Origin: Curtobacterium sp. MCSS17_008
GTDB taxonomy: Bacteria > Actinomycetota > Actinomycetes > Actinomycetales > Microbacteriaceae
Length of the DNA: 64,000 bases
Direction of reading: 5' to 3'
NCBI RefSeq assembly: GCF_003234185.1
Contig: NZ_QKSM01000001.1
Span: 310,001 to 374,000, forward strand
In this document: positions 18,192 through 26,292 of the stretch, in pieces
Layout of the letters: every line of letters starts with the position of its first letter
Position numbering within the stretch: the first letter of the stretch is position 1
Position numbers and translations under genes: made by a program
The notes under the pieces: generated by a model
What the model was told of the DNA's origin: nothing
Seen by the model: only the letters and a program-made list of their open reading frames with translations
The model's database searches: none

Positions 18192-19018
18192 GGCTGGACC
18201 ACACCGAGCGACAGCAACACGATGAGCACGATACCGAGTGCGATCCGGTAGACCACGAAGGGCATGAAGCTGCGCTTCGAGATGTAGTTCATGAACCCGG
18301 CGATGACGACGAAGCCGACGACGAACGCGACCACGGTGGCGATGATCGTGTCGAGCAGACCGAAGGGCGCCCCGGTGTCGCCGAGGCTCGTCGCGGCCTC
18401 GTAGAAGCCGGACAGGAACACCGCCGGCACGGCGAGCAGGAACGCGAAGCGAGCAGCAGCCGGACGCGTGTAGCCGAGGGCCAGGCCCATCGACACCGTC
18501 GCGCCGGAACGCGAGACGCCGGGCACCAGCGCGAGCGTCTGGGCCACGCCGATGAGCAGGCCGCTCCGGAAGGTCATCTGCTCGATTGGCCGCACCTTCC
18601 GGCCCACGACGTCGAGCACGCCGAGGACGACGCCGAAGACGATGAGGACGATCGCGACGATCCACAGGGAGCGGAAGGTGGTCTCGATCGATTCCTTGAG
18701 CAGCAGCCCCGCTACCCCGATCGGGATCGTGCCGAGGATCACCAGCCACCCGAGCCGGACGTCCGGGTCGCCCTTCGGGACGTCACGCCGGAACACGGAG
18801 CGGAACCACCGTCCGATGATCCGCGTGATGTCCTTCCAGAAGTAGATGAGCACGGCGGTCTCGGTACCGAGCTGCGTGACGGCGGTGAACGCGGCTCCCG
18901 GGTCCTTCGCGTCGGGCAGGAACAGCCCGACGATGCGCAGGTGCGCGCTGGAGGACACGGGCAGGAACTCGGTGAGTCCCTGCACGAAGCCGAGGAAGAT
19001 CGCCTCGAGGATGTGCAT
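18188..19018 (-). CDS. uppP: Undecaprenyl-diphosphatase
   Basis: A 276-residue membrane enzyme that dephosphorylates undecaprenyl diphosphate to recycle the peptidoglycan carrier; family members confer bacitracin tolerance. Signature motifs are GLTEFLPVSSSAHL near residue 13 and PGVSRSGAT near 170, with about eight hydrophobic helices. ATG 19018 is chosen because the signature begins immediately after it and the upstream frame is charged. It lies 58 bases after the M20 peptidase gene and is coupled to mshC. Confidence 0.94.
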   Translation of the reverse strand: MHILEAIFLGFVQGLTEFLPVSSSAHLRIVGLFLPDAKDPGAAFTAVTQLGTETAVLIYFWKDITRIIGRWFRSVFRRDVPKGDPDVRLGWLVILGTIPIGVAGLLLKESIETTFRSLWIVAIVLIVFGVVLGVLDVVGRKVRPIEQMTFRSGLLIGVAQTLALVPGVSRSGATVSMGLALGYTRPAAARFAFLLAVPAVFLSGFYEAATSLGDTGAPFGLLDTIIATVVAFVVGFVVIAGFMNYISKRSFMPFVVYRIALGIVLIVLLSLGVVQP

Positions 19019-19076
19019 CGAACGGGGCCTTTCGTGCCGGTCGCGGGTCGCCTCCGTCGGGCGACCCGGCAATGTA

Positions 19077-20393
19077 TCAGTACGTGGCGAGCAGGTCCCC
19101 GAGGACGCGCCGTCCGAACGCCAGCGCGTCGAGCGGCACCCGTTCGTCGACGCCGTGGAACATCGCGGGGAAGTCCACGTCCGCCGGCAGCCGGAGCGGC
19201 ACGAAGCCGTACCCGGCGATCCCGAGCCGCGACATGGCCTTGTTGTCGGTGCCGCCGGAGAGCAGGTACGGCAGGACCGGTGCCCCCGGGTCGTGGCGCT
19301 CGAGGGTCTCGCGGACGGCGTCGACGAGCGGCCCGCCGAAGTCCTGCTCGAGGCCGACGTCCCGGTGGGTCATGACGACCTCGACGTCGTCGCCGGCGAG
19401 CTCCCGGACCCGCTCGAGCACGGCGTCCTCGTCGCCCGGCAGGCAGCGGAGGTCGACGAGCGCCTCGGCGGTGTCCGGGATCACGTTGTGCTTGTACCCG
19501 GCCCGGAGGACCGTCGGGTTCGTCGTCGTGTGCAGCGCAGCGTGGATGAAGCGTGAGGCGGAGCCGGTGGCGAGGGCGACCTCGTCCGGTCCGGTCGCCA
19601 CCGGGTCGACGCCCAGCAGTCGGGCGATCTCGCGGACCATCGCCTCGGTCGTGCCGGAGAGCCGCACCGGCCACTCCTCTGCGCCGATCCGCGCCACGGC
19701 CGCGGCCACCTTCGTCACCGCGTTGTCGCGCATCACGTGCGAGCCGTGCGCCGCCGTGCCCCGGGCCACGAGCCTGATCCACATGAGGGCCTTCTCGCCC
19801 GTCTGGAGCAGGTAGGCCCGCTGCCCGCCGAGGGTCACCGAGTAGCCACCGACCTCGCTGATCGCCTCGGTCGCACCGGCGAAGACCTCCGGGCGGGTGT
19901 CGACGACGTGGTGCGCGCCGAGCACACCCCCTGCCTCCTCGTCCGCGAAGAAGGCGACGACGAGGTCCCGTTCCGGGGCGCCCTGCCGGTCGACGACGTC
20001 GGCGAGGGCGGTCAGCATCATCGCGTCCATGTTCTTCATGTCCACGGCACCGCGGCCCCAGAGCATCCCGTCGCGGACGACGCCGCCGAACGGGTCCACC
20101 GTCCAGTTCGCCGGGTCGGCGGGGACGACGTCGAGGTGCCCGTGCACGACCAACGCTGGCTTGTCCGGGTTCCGCCCGGGTACCCGTGCGACGACGCTCA
20201 CCCGGTCCGGTTCGGACTCGAAGAGCTCCGGCTCGAGGCCCAGGCCGCGCAGCTTCGCGTCGACGTAGTGCGCGGCCTCGGTCTCACCGGCCGACTTCCC
20301 CTCGCCCCAGTTCGTCGTGTCGATGCGGATGAGGTCCCGCGCGATGGCGGCGGTGGCCTCGAGGTCCGGCTCGGTCGCCTGGGCGTCGCTCAT
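19077..20393 (-). CDS. M20 family metallopeptidase/deacylase
   Basis: A 438-residue zinc amidohydrolase of the M20 (ArgE/DapE/ACY1) family. Metal-binding motifs are HGHLDVVP (His86, Asp88), GRGAVDMKN and FADEEAGG with the catalytic glutamates, and the dimerisation domain includes TAAHGSHV. It resembles the mycobacterial M20 protein found next to uppP (Rv2141c region). The substrate is not predictable. ATG 20393 has a TAGCGT box at 20401-20406, seven bases upstream, and no Shine-Dalgarno. It heads the M20-uppP-mshC transcription unit. Confidence 0.88.
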   Translation of the reverse strand: MSDAQATEPDLEATAAIARDLIRIDTTNWGEGKSAGETEAAHYVDAKLRGLGLEPELFESEPDRVSVVARVPGRNPDKPALVVHGHLDVVPADPANWTVDPFGGVVRDGMLWGRGAVDMKNMDAMMLTALADVVDRQGAPERDLVVAFFADEEAGGVLGAHHVVDTRPEVFAGATEAISEVGGYSVTLGGQRAYLLQTGEKALMWIRLVARGTAAHGSHVMRDNAVTKVAAAVARIGAEEWPVRLSGTTEAMVREIARLLGVDPVATGPDEVALATGSASRFIHAALHTTTNPTVLRAGYKHNVIPDTAEALVDLRCLPGDEDAVLERVRELAGDDVEVVMTHRDVGLEQDFGGPLVDAVRETLERHDPGAPVLPYLLSGGTDNKAMSRLGIAGYGFVPLRLPADVDFPAMFHGVDERVPLDALAFGRRVLGDLLATY

Positions 20394-20507
20394 GCCGCCA
20401 ACGCTACCGGGCGCACGCTCCCCACCCTCGACCGTTCCCGCCGATCCCCGTCGTTCCGCGGGACTCGCCCGGGATGCGCAGCCGTGTTCATCGTGCGTTC
20501 AGAGCCG

Positions 20508-20520
20508 TGCTAGTGTCTTC
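20508..20520 (+). promoter_or_regulatory. Probable tRNA-Leu promoter -10 region
   Basis: TAGTGT at 20511-20516 lies about 65 bases before the tRNA and fits the TANNNT -10 pattern seen throughout the window. A clear -35 element is not evident. Confidence 0.35.
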
Positions 20521-20582
20521 TCTCGGCAGGAACGCCGGGGAAACACCCCGGAGCGAGAGCCGGACAAGTCAACACACACCCT

Positions 20583-20668
20583 GTCCGGGTGGCGGAATTG
20601 GTAGACGCGCTAGCTTGAGGTGCTAGTGCCCGTATTAGGGCGTGGGGGTTCAAGTCCCCCCTCGGACA
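20583..20668 (+). tRNA. tRNA-Leu (anticodon GAG)
   Basis: An 86-nt class II tRNA. The acceptor GTCCGGG pairs with CTCGGAC, the D-stem is GCG/CGC, the anticodon stem CTAGC/GCTAG encloses loop TTGAGGT with anticodon GAG at 20617-20619, a long variable arm GCCC-GGGC follows, and the T-arm has TTCAAGT between GGGGG and CCCCC. CCA is not encoded. It reads the leucine codons CUC and CUU, which are abundant in this GC-rich genome. Confidence 0.97.
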
Positions 20669-20674
20669 CAGCAG

Positions 20675-20708
20675 AGATGCCCCCTGGCCTTCGAGCCAGG
20701 GGGCATCT
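20675..20708. terminator. 14-bp hairpin terminator of tRNA-Leu
   Basis: AGATGCCCCCTGGC at 20675-20688 is perfectly complementary to 20695-20708 with loop CTTCGA. It begins six bases after the tRNA end. Confidence 0.85.
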
Positions 20709-20733
20709 GTCGTTCCGTCTCCGCTCTCGCGCT

Positions 20734-20780
20734 GCGCGACGGGAGGCGCGGGGCGGTGTGCACCGTGCCTCCCGTTGCGT
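20734..20780. repeat. Degenerate family A hairpin
   Basis: GCGCGACGGGAGGCGCGG at 20734-20751 pairs imperfectly (several G-U) with CCGTGCCTCCCGTTGCGT up to 20780. It lies between the tRNA terminator and the stop of the leftward gene that ends at 20813, where it can serve as terminator. Confidence 0.65.
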
Positions 20781-20812
20781 GACCTGGCCGGTCGGGCCGG
20801 GTGGCGGTCGCG

Positions 20813-21415
20813 TCAGGACCTGCGCAGGCGGCGCACCACCACGACGACGGCGCCGAGCGCCGCGAGCCAGCCCCAGTTCGCCACCAGCGGGTCGAGCAGG
20901 CCGTGCCGCCAGTCCCGCCGCGAGGAACCCGTACGCGATGCGATCGGGCGGTTCCGGAGTTCGGCGCGGACGCCGGTCTCGTGCACCACCCGGTCCGGGC
21001 GGCCGCGGAACGCATCGGACACCCGGTGCGTCGCGACGTCGAGGCGGTCACCGACGACGAGGAGCATCCAGTGCGCCAGCCGGCCCTCGCTGAACCGGCG
21101 GTAGGCGTACCGCTTCACGACACCGGCCAGCCCGGACAGCGGCTGCGCCGTCCCGAACACCGGCGTGACGTGGGCGTGCTCGATGGAGCGCTCGCGACCC
21201 TCGGCACCGGGCTGCTGCTCAGGGAGGTCCCAGTGCGCTCCCGAGGCGAGCCCGACCTCGCGGGAGAGCTTCGGGACGGACGGACGGTCGGCGACGTCGA
21301 GGTCGCTCCCCCACCCGGGGATGCGCTCCCGGAGCTCCGCGGAGGACGGCACCCGGCGGGGCGGGTCGGCGATGTAGGGCGTGTTGTCCGGTGCGGCTGG
21401 GGTGTTGTTCGACAC
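20813..21415 (-). CDS. Conserved-looking hypothetical protein with C-terminal anchor
   Basis: A 200-residue protein I cannot assign. It starts with a polar segment containing a well-ordered stretch (AELRERIPGWGSDLDVADRPSVPKL), has a middle part rich in charged and aromatic residues (GVVKRYAYRRFSEGRLAHWMLLVVGDRLD), and ends with one membrane helix (WGWLAALGAVVVVVRRLRRS) followed by Arg/Ser. That suggests a tail-anchored protein. GTG 21415 has AAGGAGA at good spacing. It lies 11 bases after the alcohol dehydrogenase stop, so the two are one operon and may share a pathway. Confidence 0.75.
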   Translation of the reverse strand: MSNNTPAAPDNTPYIADPPRRVPSSAELRERIPGWGSDLDVADRPSVPKLSREVGLASGAHWDLPEQQPGAEGRERSIEHAHVTPVFGTAQPLSGLAGVVKRYAYRRFSEGRLAHWMLLVVGDRLDVATHRVSDAFRGRPDRVVHETGVRAELRNRPIASRTGSSRRDWRHGLLDPLVANWGWLAALGAVVVVVRRLRRS

Positions 21416-21426
21416 GGGTGTCTCCT

Positions 21427-22566
21427 TCACGGCACGATCACGGTCTTGATGCAGTCGTCGAGCTTCGCCGAGAACAGGTGGTACGCCTCGTCGATGTGCT
21501 CCAACGGGATCCGGTGGGTGATGATCTCGCTCGGCTTCAGGTGGCCCGCCTGGATGTGCTCCAGCAGCCGCGGCCACTGACGCTTCACCGGCGCCTGGTT
21601 CATGTGGATCGTGACGCCCTTGTTCATCGCGTCGCCGAACTTCACCGCGTTCGGGATCGGCCCGTACGCTCCCATCGCCGACACGGTGCCGCCCTTGCGG
21701 ACCCCGTCGATCGCCCAGTTCAGCGCCGTCGGCGACCCGCCCTGCAGCTTGAGCTTCGCGCTCGTCAGCTGCTGCGTGAAGTTGCCGTCGGCCTCGGCCC
21801 CGACCGCGTCGATCACGCTGTCCGCGCCGAGGAAGTCGGTCTGCTTCTTCATCTCGAGGACGACGTCGTCGACCTCGGCGAAGTTGATCGTCTCGGCGTG
21901 CGCGAACGTCCGCGCCTTCTCGAGCCGGTACTCGAGCTGGTCGACGACGATCACCCGCCCGGCGCCCATGAACCAGGCCGACTTCGCCGCGTACAGGCCC
22001 ACCGGCCCGGCGCCGAGCACCACCACGGTGTCGCCCTCACGGATCGAGGCGAGCTGCGCCCCGAAGTACCCCGTACCGAGCGCGTCGGTCATCATCAGGG
22101 CGTCGTCTGGGTCGAGCCACTCCGGGATCACCTGCGGGCCGACGTCGGCGAAGGGCACGCGGACGCGCTCGGCCTGGCCACCGTCGTACCCGCCGGTGGT
22201 GTGCGAGTAGCCGAAGATGCCGCCGACCGCGGTCGCGTTCGGGTTCACGTTGTGGCAGTTCGTGAACAACCCCCTGGCGCAGAACCAGCAGCTGCCGCAG
22301 GAGATGTGGAAGGGCACCATCACCCGGTCCCCCACCGCCAGGCTCCGCACCGACGGGCCGACCTGCTCGACGACGCCGATGAACTCGTGCCCGAAGGTGT
22401 GGCCGACGCGGGTGTCCGGCATCATGCCGTGGTACAGGTGCAGGTCGGATCCGCAGATCGCCGCCCGTTCCACCCGGACGACCGCGTCGTTCGGGTGTTC
22501 GATCCGCGGGTCCGGCTTCTCCTCGACGCGGACCCGGTACGGCCCGCGGTAGGTCATGGCGCGCAT
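21427..22566 (-). CDS. Zinc-dependent alcohol/formaldehyde dehydrogenase family protein
   Basis: A 379-residue medium-chain dehydrogenase. The catalytic zinc ligands are in ICGSDLH and GHEF, the structural zinc site is CGSCWFCARGLFTNC and the cofactor motif is VLGAGPVGLYAAK. The large, glutathione-independent formaldehyde dehydrogenase-like layout is suggested by the insert GGIFGYSHTTGGYDGGQAE. The actual substrate is uncertain. ATG 22566 has GAGAGGAG upstream. It forms an operon with the anchored protein downstream and is separated from ndh by a family A hairpin. Confidence 0.88.
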   Translation of the reverse strand: MRAMTYRGPYRVRVEEKPDPRIEHPNDAVVRVERAAICGSDLHLYHGMMPDTRVGHTFGHEFIGVVEQVGPSVRSLAVGDRVMVPFHISCGSCWFCARGLFTNCHNVNPNATAVGGIFGYSHTTGGYDGGQAERVRVPFADVGPQVIPEWLDPDDALMMTDALGTGYFGAQLASIREGDTVVVLGAGPVGLYAAKSAWFMGAGRVIVVDQLEYRLEKARTFAHAETINFAEVDDVVLEMKKQTDFLGADSVIDAVGAEADGNFTQQLTSAKLKLQGGSPTALNWAIDGVRKGGTVSAMGAYGPIPNAVKFGDAMNKGVTIHMNQAPVKRQWPRLLEHIQAGHLKPSEIITHRIPLEHIDEAYHLFSAKLDDCIKTVIVP

Positions 22567-22627
22567 GGGCGCTCCTCTCGCTCGTGCGCGACACGATCGT
22601 CCCCTGGCGGTGGGTGCCGTCACACAA

Positions 22628-22671
22628 AGGACGGGAGGCGCGGTGCCGGCCGGCACCGCGCCTCCCATCCT
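22628..22671. terminator. Family A hairpin (20-bp stem, one mismatch)
   Basis: AGGACGGGAGGCGCGGTGCC at 22628-22647 pairs with 22652-22671 around GGCC. One G-to-A change in the right arm (CCCATCC) gives a C/A mismatch. It begins 14 bases beyond the ndh stop. Confidence 0.8.
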
Positions 22672-22685
22672 GCGGGTGGTCCTGT

Positions 22686-24014
22686 CTAGGACTTGGACGC
22701 CTCCACGAAGTTGCGTCGCGGATCGGTCTCCTTGATGAGGGACGTCGCGTCGCGGCCGGACACCGCACCGGTGATCCAGCCGATGACGATCCGGACCTTC
22801 CGGTTCAGGGTCGGCATCGCGTACACGTGGTACGAGCGGTGGGCGAGCCAGGCGAGCAGGTTCGTCATCTTGACGCCCTTGATGTTGCCCGCGCCCTTGC
22901 CGACGCCGTACGAGGCGACCGTGCCGATCGACGGGTGGCGGTACTCCTCGAGCGGCTTGCCCGTGATCGTGGCGACCACGTTGTCGGCGGCGACGACGGC
23001 CTGACGGACGGCGTTCTGCGCGTTCGGCGGGTAGTACGCCGGCTGCTTCTCGGCGGTCAGGTCGGGGACCTGGGCGACGTCGCCGAGGCCCCAGACACCC
23101 GGGACGACCTCGTGGGTGTCCTCGGCCTCGACCTGCAGCTTCGCGTTCGCGGCGAGGTGGCCCTTCGGGCCGCGCGGCAGGTCGGTCGCGTCGAGCAGCG
23201 GGTTCGGCTTGACGCCCGCGGTCCAGACGATCAGTCCGGCGGCGAACTCGTCGCCGTCGGACAGCTTGACGACACCGCCCTCGCAGCTCGGCATCGTGGT
23301 CTTCAGGCGCACGTCGATCCCGCGGGCACGGAGCGACTCGAGGGTCCACTTCGACAGCTCCGGACCGACCTCGGGCGCGACGCGGTCGAGCGCGTCGATG
23401 AGGACCCAGCGGGGCTGCTCGCCGGCCAGCGACGGGTAGGTCGCGATGGCGGCCTGCGAGACGTCGAAGAGTTCGCCGATCGCCTCGACGCCGGTGTAGC
23501 CCCCGCCGATGAAGATGCTGGTGAGCAGCCGGCGACGCTCGTCCTCGTCGCGCGTCGCGGCGGCCTTCGCGATGTTGTCGAGCAGCTTCGCGCGGACGTA
23601 CGCGGCTTCCTCGACGGTCTTGAAGCCGACGCCGTGCTCCTCGAGGCCCGGGGTCGGGAACGTGCGGGTCACCGAACCGAGTGCGACGACGAGCTGGTCG
23701 TAGCCGAGCGTGCGGTCGTCACCGCCGGCCGTGGCGATGGACACGGTCTTGTCCTTCGACGAGATGCCGGTCACCTTGCCCTGGATGACGCGCGTCTTCT
23801 TGAGCGCACGGCGCAGCTCGAAGGTCACGTCCTTCGGGGCGATGTGCCCGCCGGCGACCTCGGGCAGGAACGGCAGGTACGTGTAGTACGTGTTCTGGTC
23901 CACCAGCGTGATCCGCATCGGCACGGTGGCGGCGTGCTTCTGCAGCTGCTTGACGGTCGTGTAGCCAGCGGAGCCGCCGCCGAGGACGAGGACGTGAGGG
24001 ATGGAGTCTGCCAT
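22686..24014 (-). CDS. ndh: Type II NADH dehydrogenase (NDH-2) family oxidoreductase
   Basis: A 442-residue flavoprotein with two dinucleotide-binding motifs (VLGGGSAGYTT near 10 and FIGGGYTGVEAIGEL near 165) and the GLGDVAQVPD FAD signature. The carboxy-terminal region HRSYHVYAMPTLNRKVRIVIGW forms the amphipathic membrane-binding part of NDH-2. It oxidises NADH and passes electrons to menaquinone without pumping protons. A TAGACC box six bases before ATG 24014 may be a weak leaderless promoter. Confidence 0.9.
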   Translation of the reverse strand: MADSIPHVLVLGGGSAGYTTVKQLQKHAATVPMRITLVDQNTYYTYLPFLPEVAGGHIAPKDVTFELRRALKKTRVIQGKVTGISSKDKTVSIATAGGDDRTLGYDQLVVALGSVTRTFPTPGLEEHGVGFKTVEEAAYVRAKLLDNIAKAAATRDEDERRRLLTSIFIGGGYTGVEAIGELFDVSQAAIATYPSLAGEQPRWVLIDALDRVAPEVGPELSKWTLESLRARGIDVRLKTTMPSCEGGVVKLSDGDEFAAGLIVWTAGVKPNPLLDATDLPRGPKGHLAANAKLQVEAEDTHEVVPGVWGLGDVAQVPDLTAEKQPAYYPPNAQNAVRQAVVAADNVVATITGKPLEEYRHPSIGTVASYGVGKGAGNIKGVKMTNLLAWLAHRSYHVYAMPTLNRKVRIVIGWITGAVSGRDATSLIKETDPRRNFVEASKS

Positions 24015-24090
24015 GCACCCGGTCTACCGGAAGAACCCCTGTGACGTCACCAAGCCGCGCCGCGCGGTCCGCCGACCGCGGCCGGATCCC

Positions 24091-24306
24091 TCACCGACAG
24101 CGCGGACGGTCCTGCAGGCGCCACCAGGCGGTCTCGGCGAGTTCGAGGCCGGTGTAGACGCCGTGCGGGGTGCGCCGCGACTCGGTGAGCGAGAACCGGC
24201 GCAGCCGGTAGCCCCCGCCGAAGCGGTCGATGATCGCCTCGGGCGAGGACTCGGGTGCGCGCTTGACGAGCCACGTGCGGTCGTCGACGGGCTCGATCAC
24301 GGACAC
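24091..24306 (-). CDS. Small hypothetical protein (71 aa)
   Basis: A short frame encoding VSVIEPVDDRTWLVKRAPES and then a region rich in Arg and aromatic residues (FGGGYRLRRFSLTESR ... AWWRLQDRPRCR). Codon choice looks like real coding sequence. GTG 24306 is the first start after the helicase stop (22 bases earlier); no clear Shine-Dalgarno is visible. It would be the last gene of the dinB-helicase operon. Function unknown. Confidence 0.5.
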   Translation of the reverse strand: MSVIEPVDDRTWLVKRAPESSPEAIIDRFGGGYRLRRFSLTESRRTPHGVYTGLELAETAWWRLQDRPRCR

Positions 24307-24328
24307 GTCCGGTCGGCCGTGGGCACGG

Positions 24329-26275
24329 TCACCGGCGGCCACCGATGCGTGACCGCAGCACGTCGATGCGCTTCTGGATCTGCTCGACGCTGGCCTGCGC
24401 CACGGCTGGGCCGCCGCTGATCCGTCGGAGCTCGGCGTGGATCGCACCGTGGGGCTCGTTCGAGTGGCGCGACCAGATCGACACGAGCCGGGCGAGCTCC
24501 GTCCGCTGCTCCTTGAGCGTCTGGTACATCGGACGGGCCTCGTCCTGCTGGGCCCTCGGCATCCCGTCCTTGGCGGTGCGCCCCCTGGACCGCTTGGCCT
24601 GGGACGCCTGGCGGGCTCGCAGCAGGTCCCGCACCTGGTCCGGTTCGAGGAGGCCCGGGATGCCGATGAAGTCGAGTTCCTCGAGCGAGCCGACCTCGCC
24701 CCCGGTGCCGAACTCGCCGCCGTCGTAGAGCACGCGGTCGAACGACGCCTGCGAGTCGAGTGCCTCGAACGGCTGCACCTCGAGCAGGCTCTCGGACGCC
24801 CGGTCCTCCTTGTTGGCCTCGGCGACCATGGCGTCCTCGGGGTTGTACATCCCGTCGTCGGCGTCCTTCGGCCGGTCGAGGGCGTGGTCCCGCTCGAGCT
24901 CGAGCGTCGCCGCCAGGGCCATCAGGTTCGGCACGCTCGGCAGGAACACGCTGGCCGTCTCGCCGCGGCGCCGGGCGCGCACGAAGCGACCGATCACCTG
25001 GGCGAAGAACAGCGGCGTGCTCGCGCTCGTGGCGTACACGCCGACGCAGAGCCGCGGCACGTCGACGCCCTCGGACACCATGCGGACGGCGACCATCCAA
25101 CGCGAGGTGTCGTCGGAGAACGCCTGGATGCGGCTGGACGCCGCCGCTTCGTCGGAGAGCACCACCGTCGGCCGCTCGCCCGTGATCTGCTGGAGGATCC
25201 TGGCGTAGGCGCGGGCGGTCGTCGTGTCGGTGGCGATCACCAGGCCGCCGGCGTCCGGCACCCCGCGGCGGACCTCGGTCAGGCGCTTGTCCGCCGCCGA
25301 GAGCACCGCGGGCATCCACTCGCCCTCCGGGGAGAGCGCGGTCCGCCACGCCTGCGCGGTGATGTCCTTCGTGACCTGCTCCCCGAGGGACGCCGACATC
25401 TCGTCGCCCATCCGGGTCTTCCAGCGCATTTGCCCGGCGTACGCCATGAAGAGCACCGGGCGGACGACACCGTCCTTGAGCGCTCGGCCGTAGCCGTAGT
25501 TGTAGTCGGAGATCGAGGTGCGGATGCCCTGCTCGTCCGGCGCGTACTGCACGAACGGGATCGGCGCCGTGTCGGAGCGGAAGGGGGTACCGGACAGGGA
25601 GAGCCGGCGGGTGGCCTTCGTGAACGCCTCGCGGATGCCGTCGCCCCAGGTGAGCGCGTCGCCGCCGTGGTGGACCTCGTCGAGGATGACGAGGGTCTTG
25701 CCGCCCGCGGTGATCCGCTGGTGCACCTCGGGGTTCATGCCGACCTGGGCGTACGTGATGGCGACGCCCTGGTAGTGCCGGCCGAACATGCCGTCGCCGT
25801 TCTTGAACATCGGGTCGATCCGGATGCCCACGCGGTCCGCCGAGTCCGCCCACTGTCGCTTGAGGTGCTCGGTCGGCGCGACCACGACGATCCGGTCGAC
25901 GGTGCCTCGTGCGAGGAGCTCGGTCGCGAGCCGGAGCGCGAACGTCGTCTTGCCCGCGCCGGGGGTCGCGGCCGCGAGGAAGTCGCGCGGCTCGGTCTCG
26001 AAGTACTTCGTCAGCGCCTCGACCTGCCAGGCACGCAGCTTCGACGCGGTGCCCCACGCGGCCCGCTCGGGGAACGCCGGGGAGAGGTGCTCGGCTGCAG
26101 CGTTGCCCGCGTTCTCCGCCTGGGCGACGGCTTCCTCGTGGGGTCGTGCGGTGCCGTCGGCGACCGGTCCGGAACCGGCGCCGGACTGCTGACCGAAGGA
26201 CGCCGGGACGCTCTCGGGGGTGTCGCCCCACAGCGTCGCGGGCTGCTGCTGGTCGTCGTACTCCGCTGCGCTCAC
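24329..26275 (-). CDS. Superfamily II DNA/RNA helicase (SSL2/ResIII-like)
   Basis: A 648-residue DEAD/DEAH helicase. After a disordered amino terminus of about 75 residues come LRAWQVEAL (Q-motif-like), Walker A ATPGAGKT, the DEVHH box, the SGTP motif (LSLSGTPFRSD) and motif VI QVIGRFVRARRR. A charged carboxy-terminal domain (about 480-648) follows. The DEVHH signature and architecture resemble SSL2/XPB-like and ResIII-type helicases more than RNA helicases. GTG 26275 lies 17 bases after the dinB stop, and TACAAT at 26284-26289 could give a second leaderless promoter. Linkage to dinB suggests a role in DNA damage tolerance. Confidence 0.85.
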   Translation of the reverse strand: MSAAEYDDQQQPATLWGDTPESVPASFGQQSGAGSGPVADGTARPHEEAVAQAENAGNAAAEHLSPAFPERAAWGTASKLRAWQVEALTKYFETEPRDFLAAATPGAGKTTFALRLATELLARGTVDRIVVVAPTEHLKRQWADSADRVGIRIDPMFKNGDGMFGRHYQGVAITYAQVGMNPEVHQRITAGGKTLVILDEVHHGGDALTWGDGIREAFTKATRRLSLSGTPFRSDTAPIPFVQYAPDEQGIRTSISDYNYGYGRALKDGVVRPVLFMAYAGQMRWKTRMGDEMSASLGEQVTKDITAQAWRTALSPEGEWMPAVLSAADKRLTEVRRGVPDAGGLVIATDTTTARAYARILQQITGERPTVVLSDEAAASSRIQAFSDDTSRWMVAVRMVSEGVDVPRLCVGVYATSASTPLFFAQVIGRFVRARRRGETASVFLPSVPNLMALAATLELERDHALDRPKDADDGMYNPEDAMVAEANKEDRASESLLEVQPFEALDSQASFDRVLYDGGEFGTGGEVGSLEELDFIGIPGLLEPDQVRDLLRARQASQAKRSRGRTAKDGMPRAQQDEARPMYQTLKEQRTELARLVSIWSRHSNEPHGAIHAELRRISGGPAVAQASVEQIQKRIDVLRSRIGGRR

Positions 26276-26292
26276 TCCGCCCGATTGTACCG

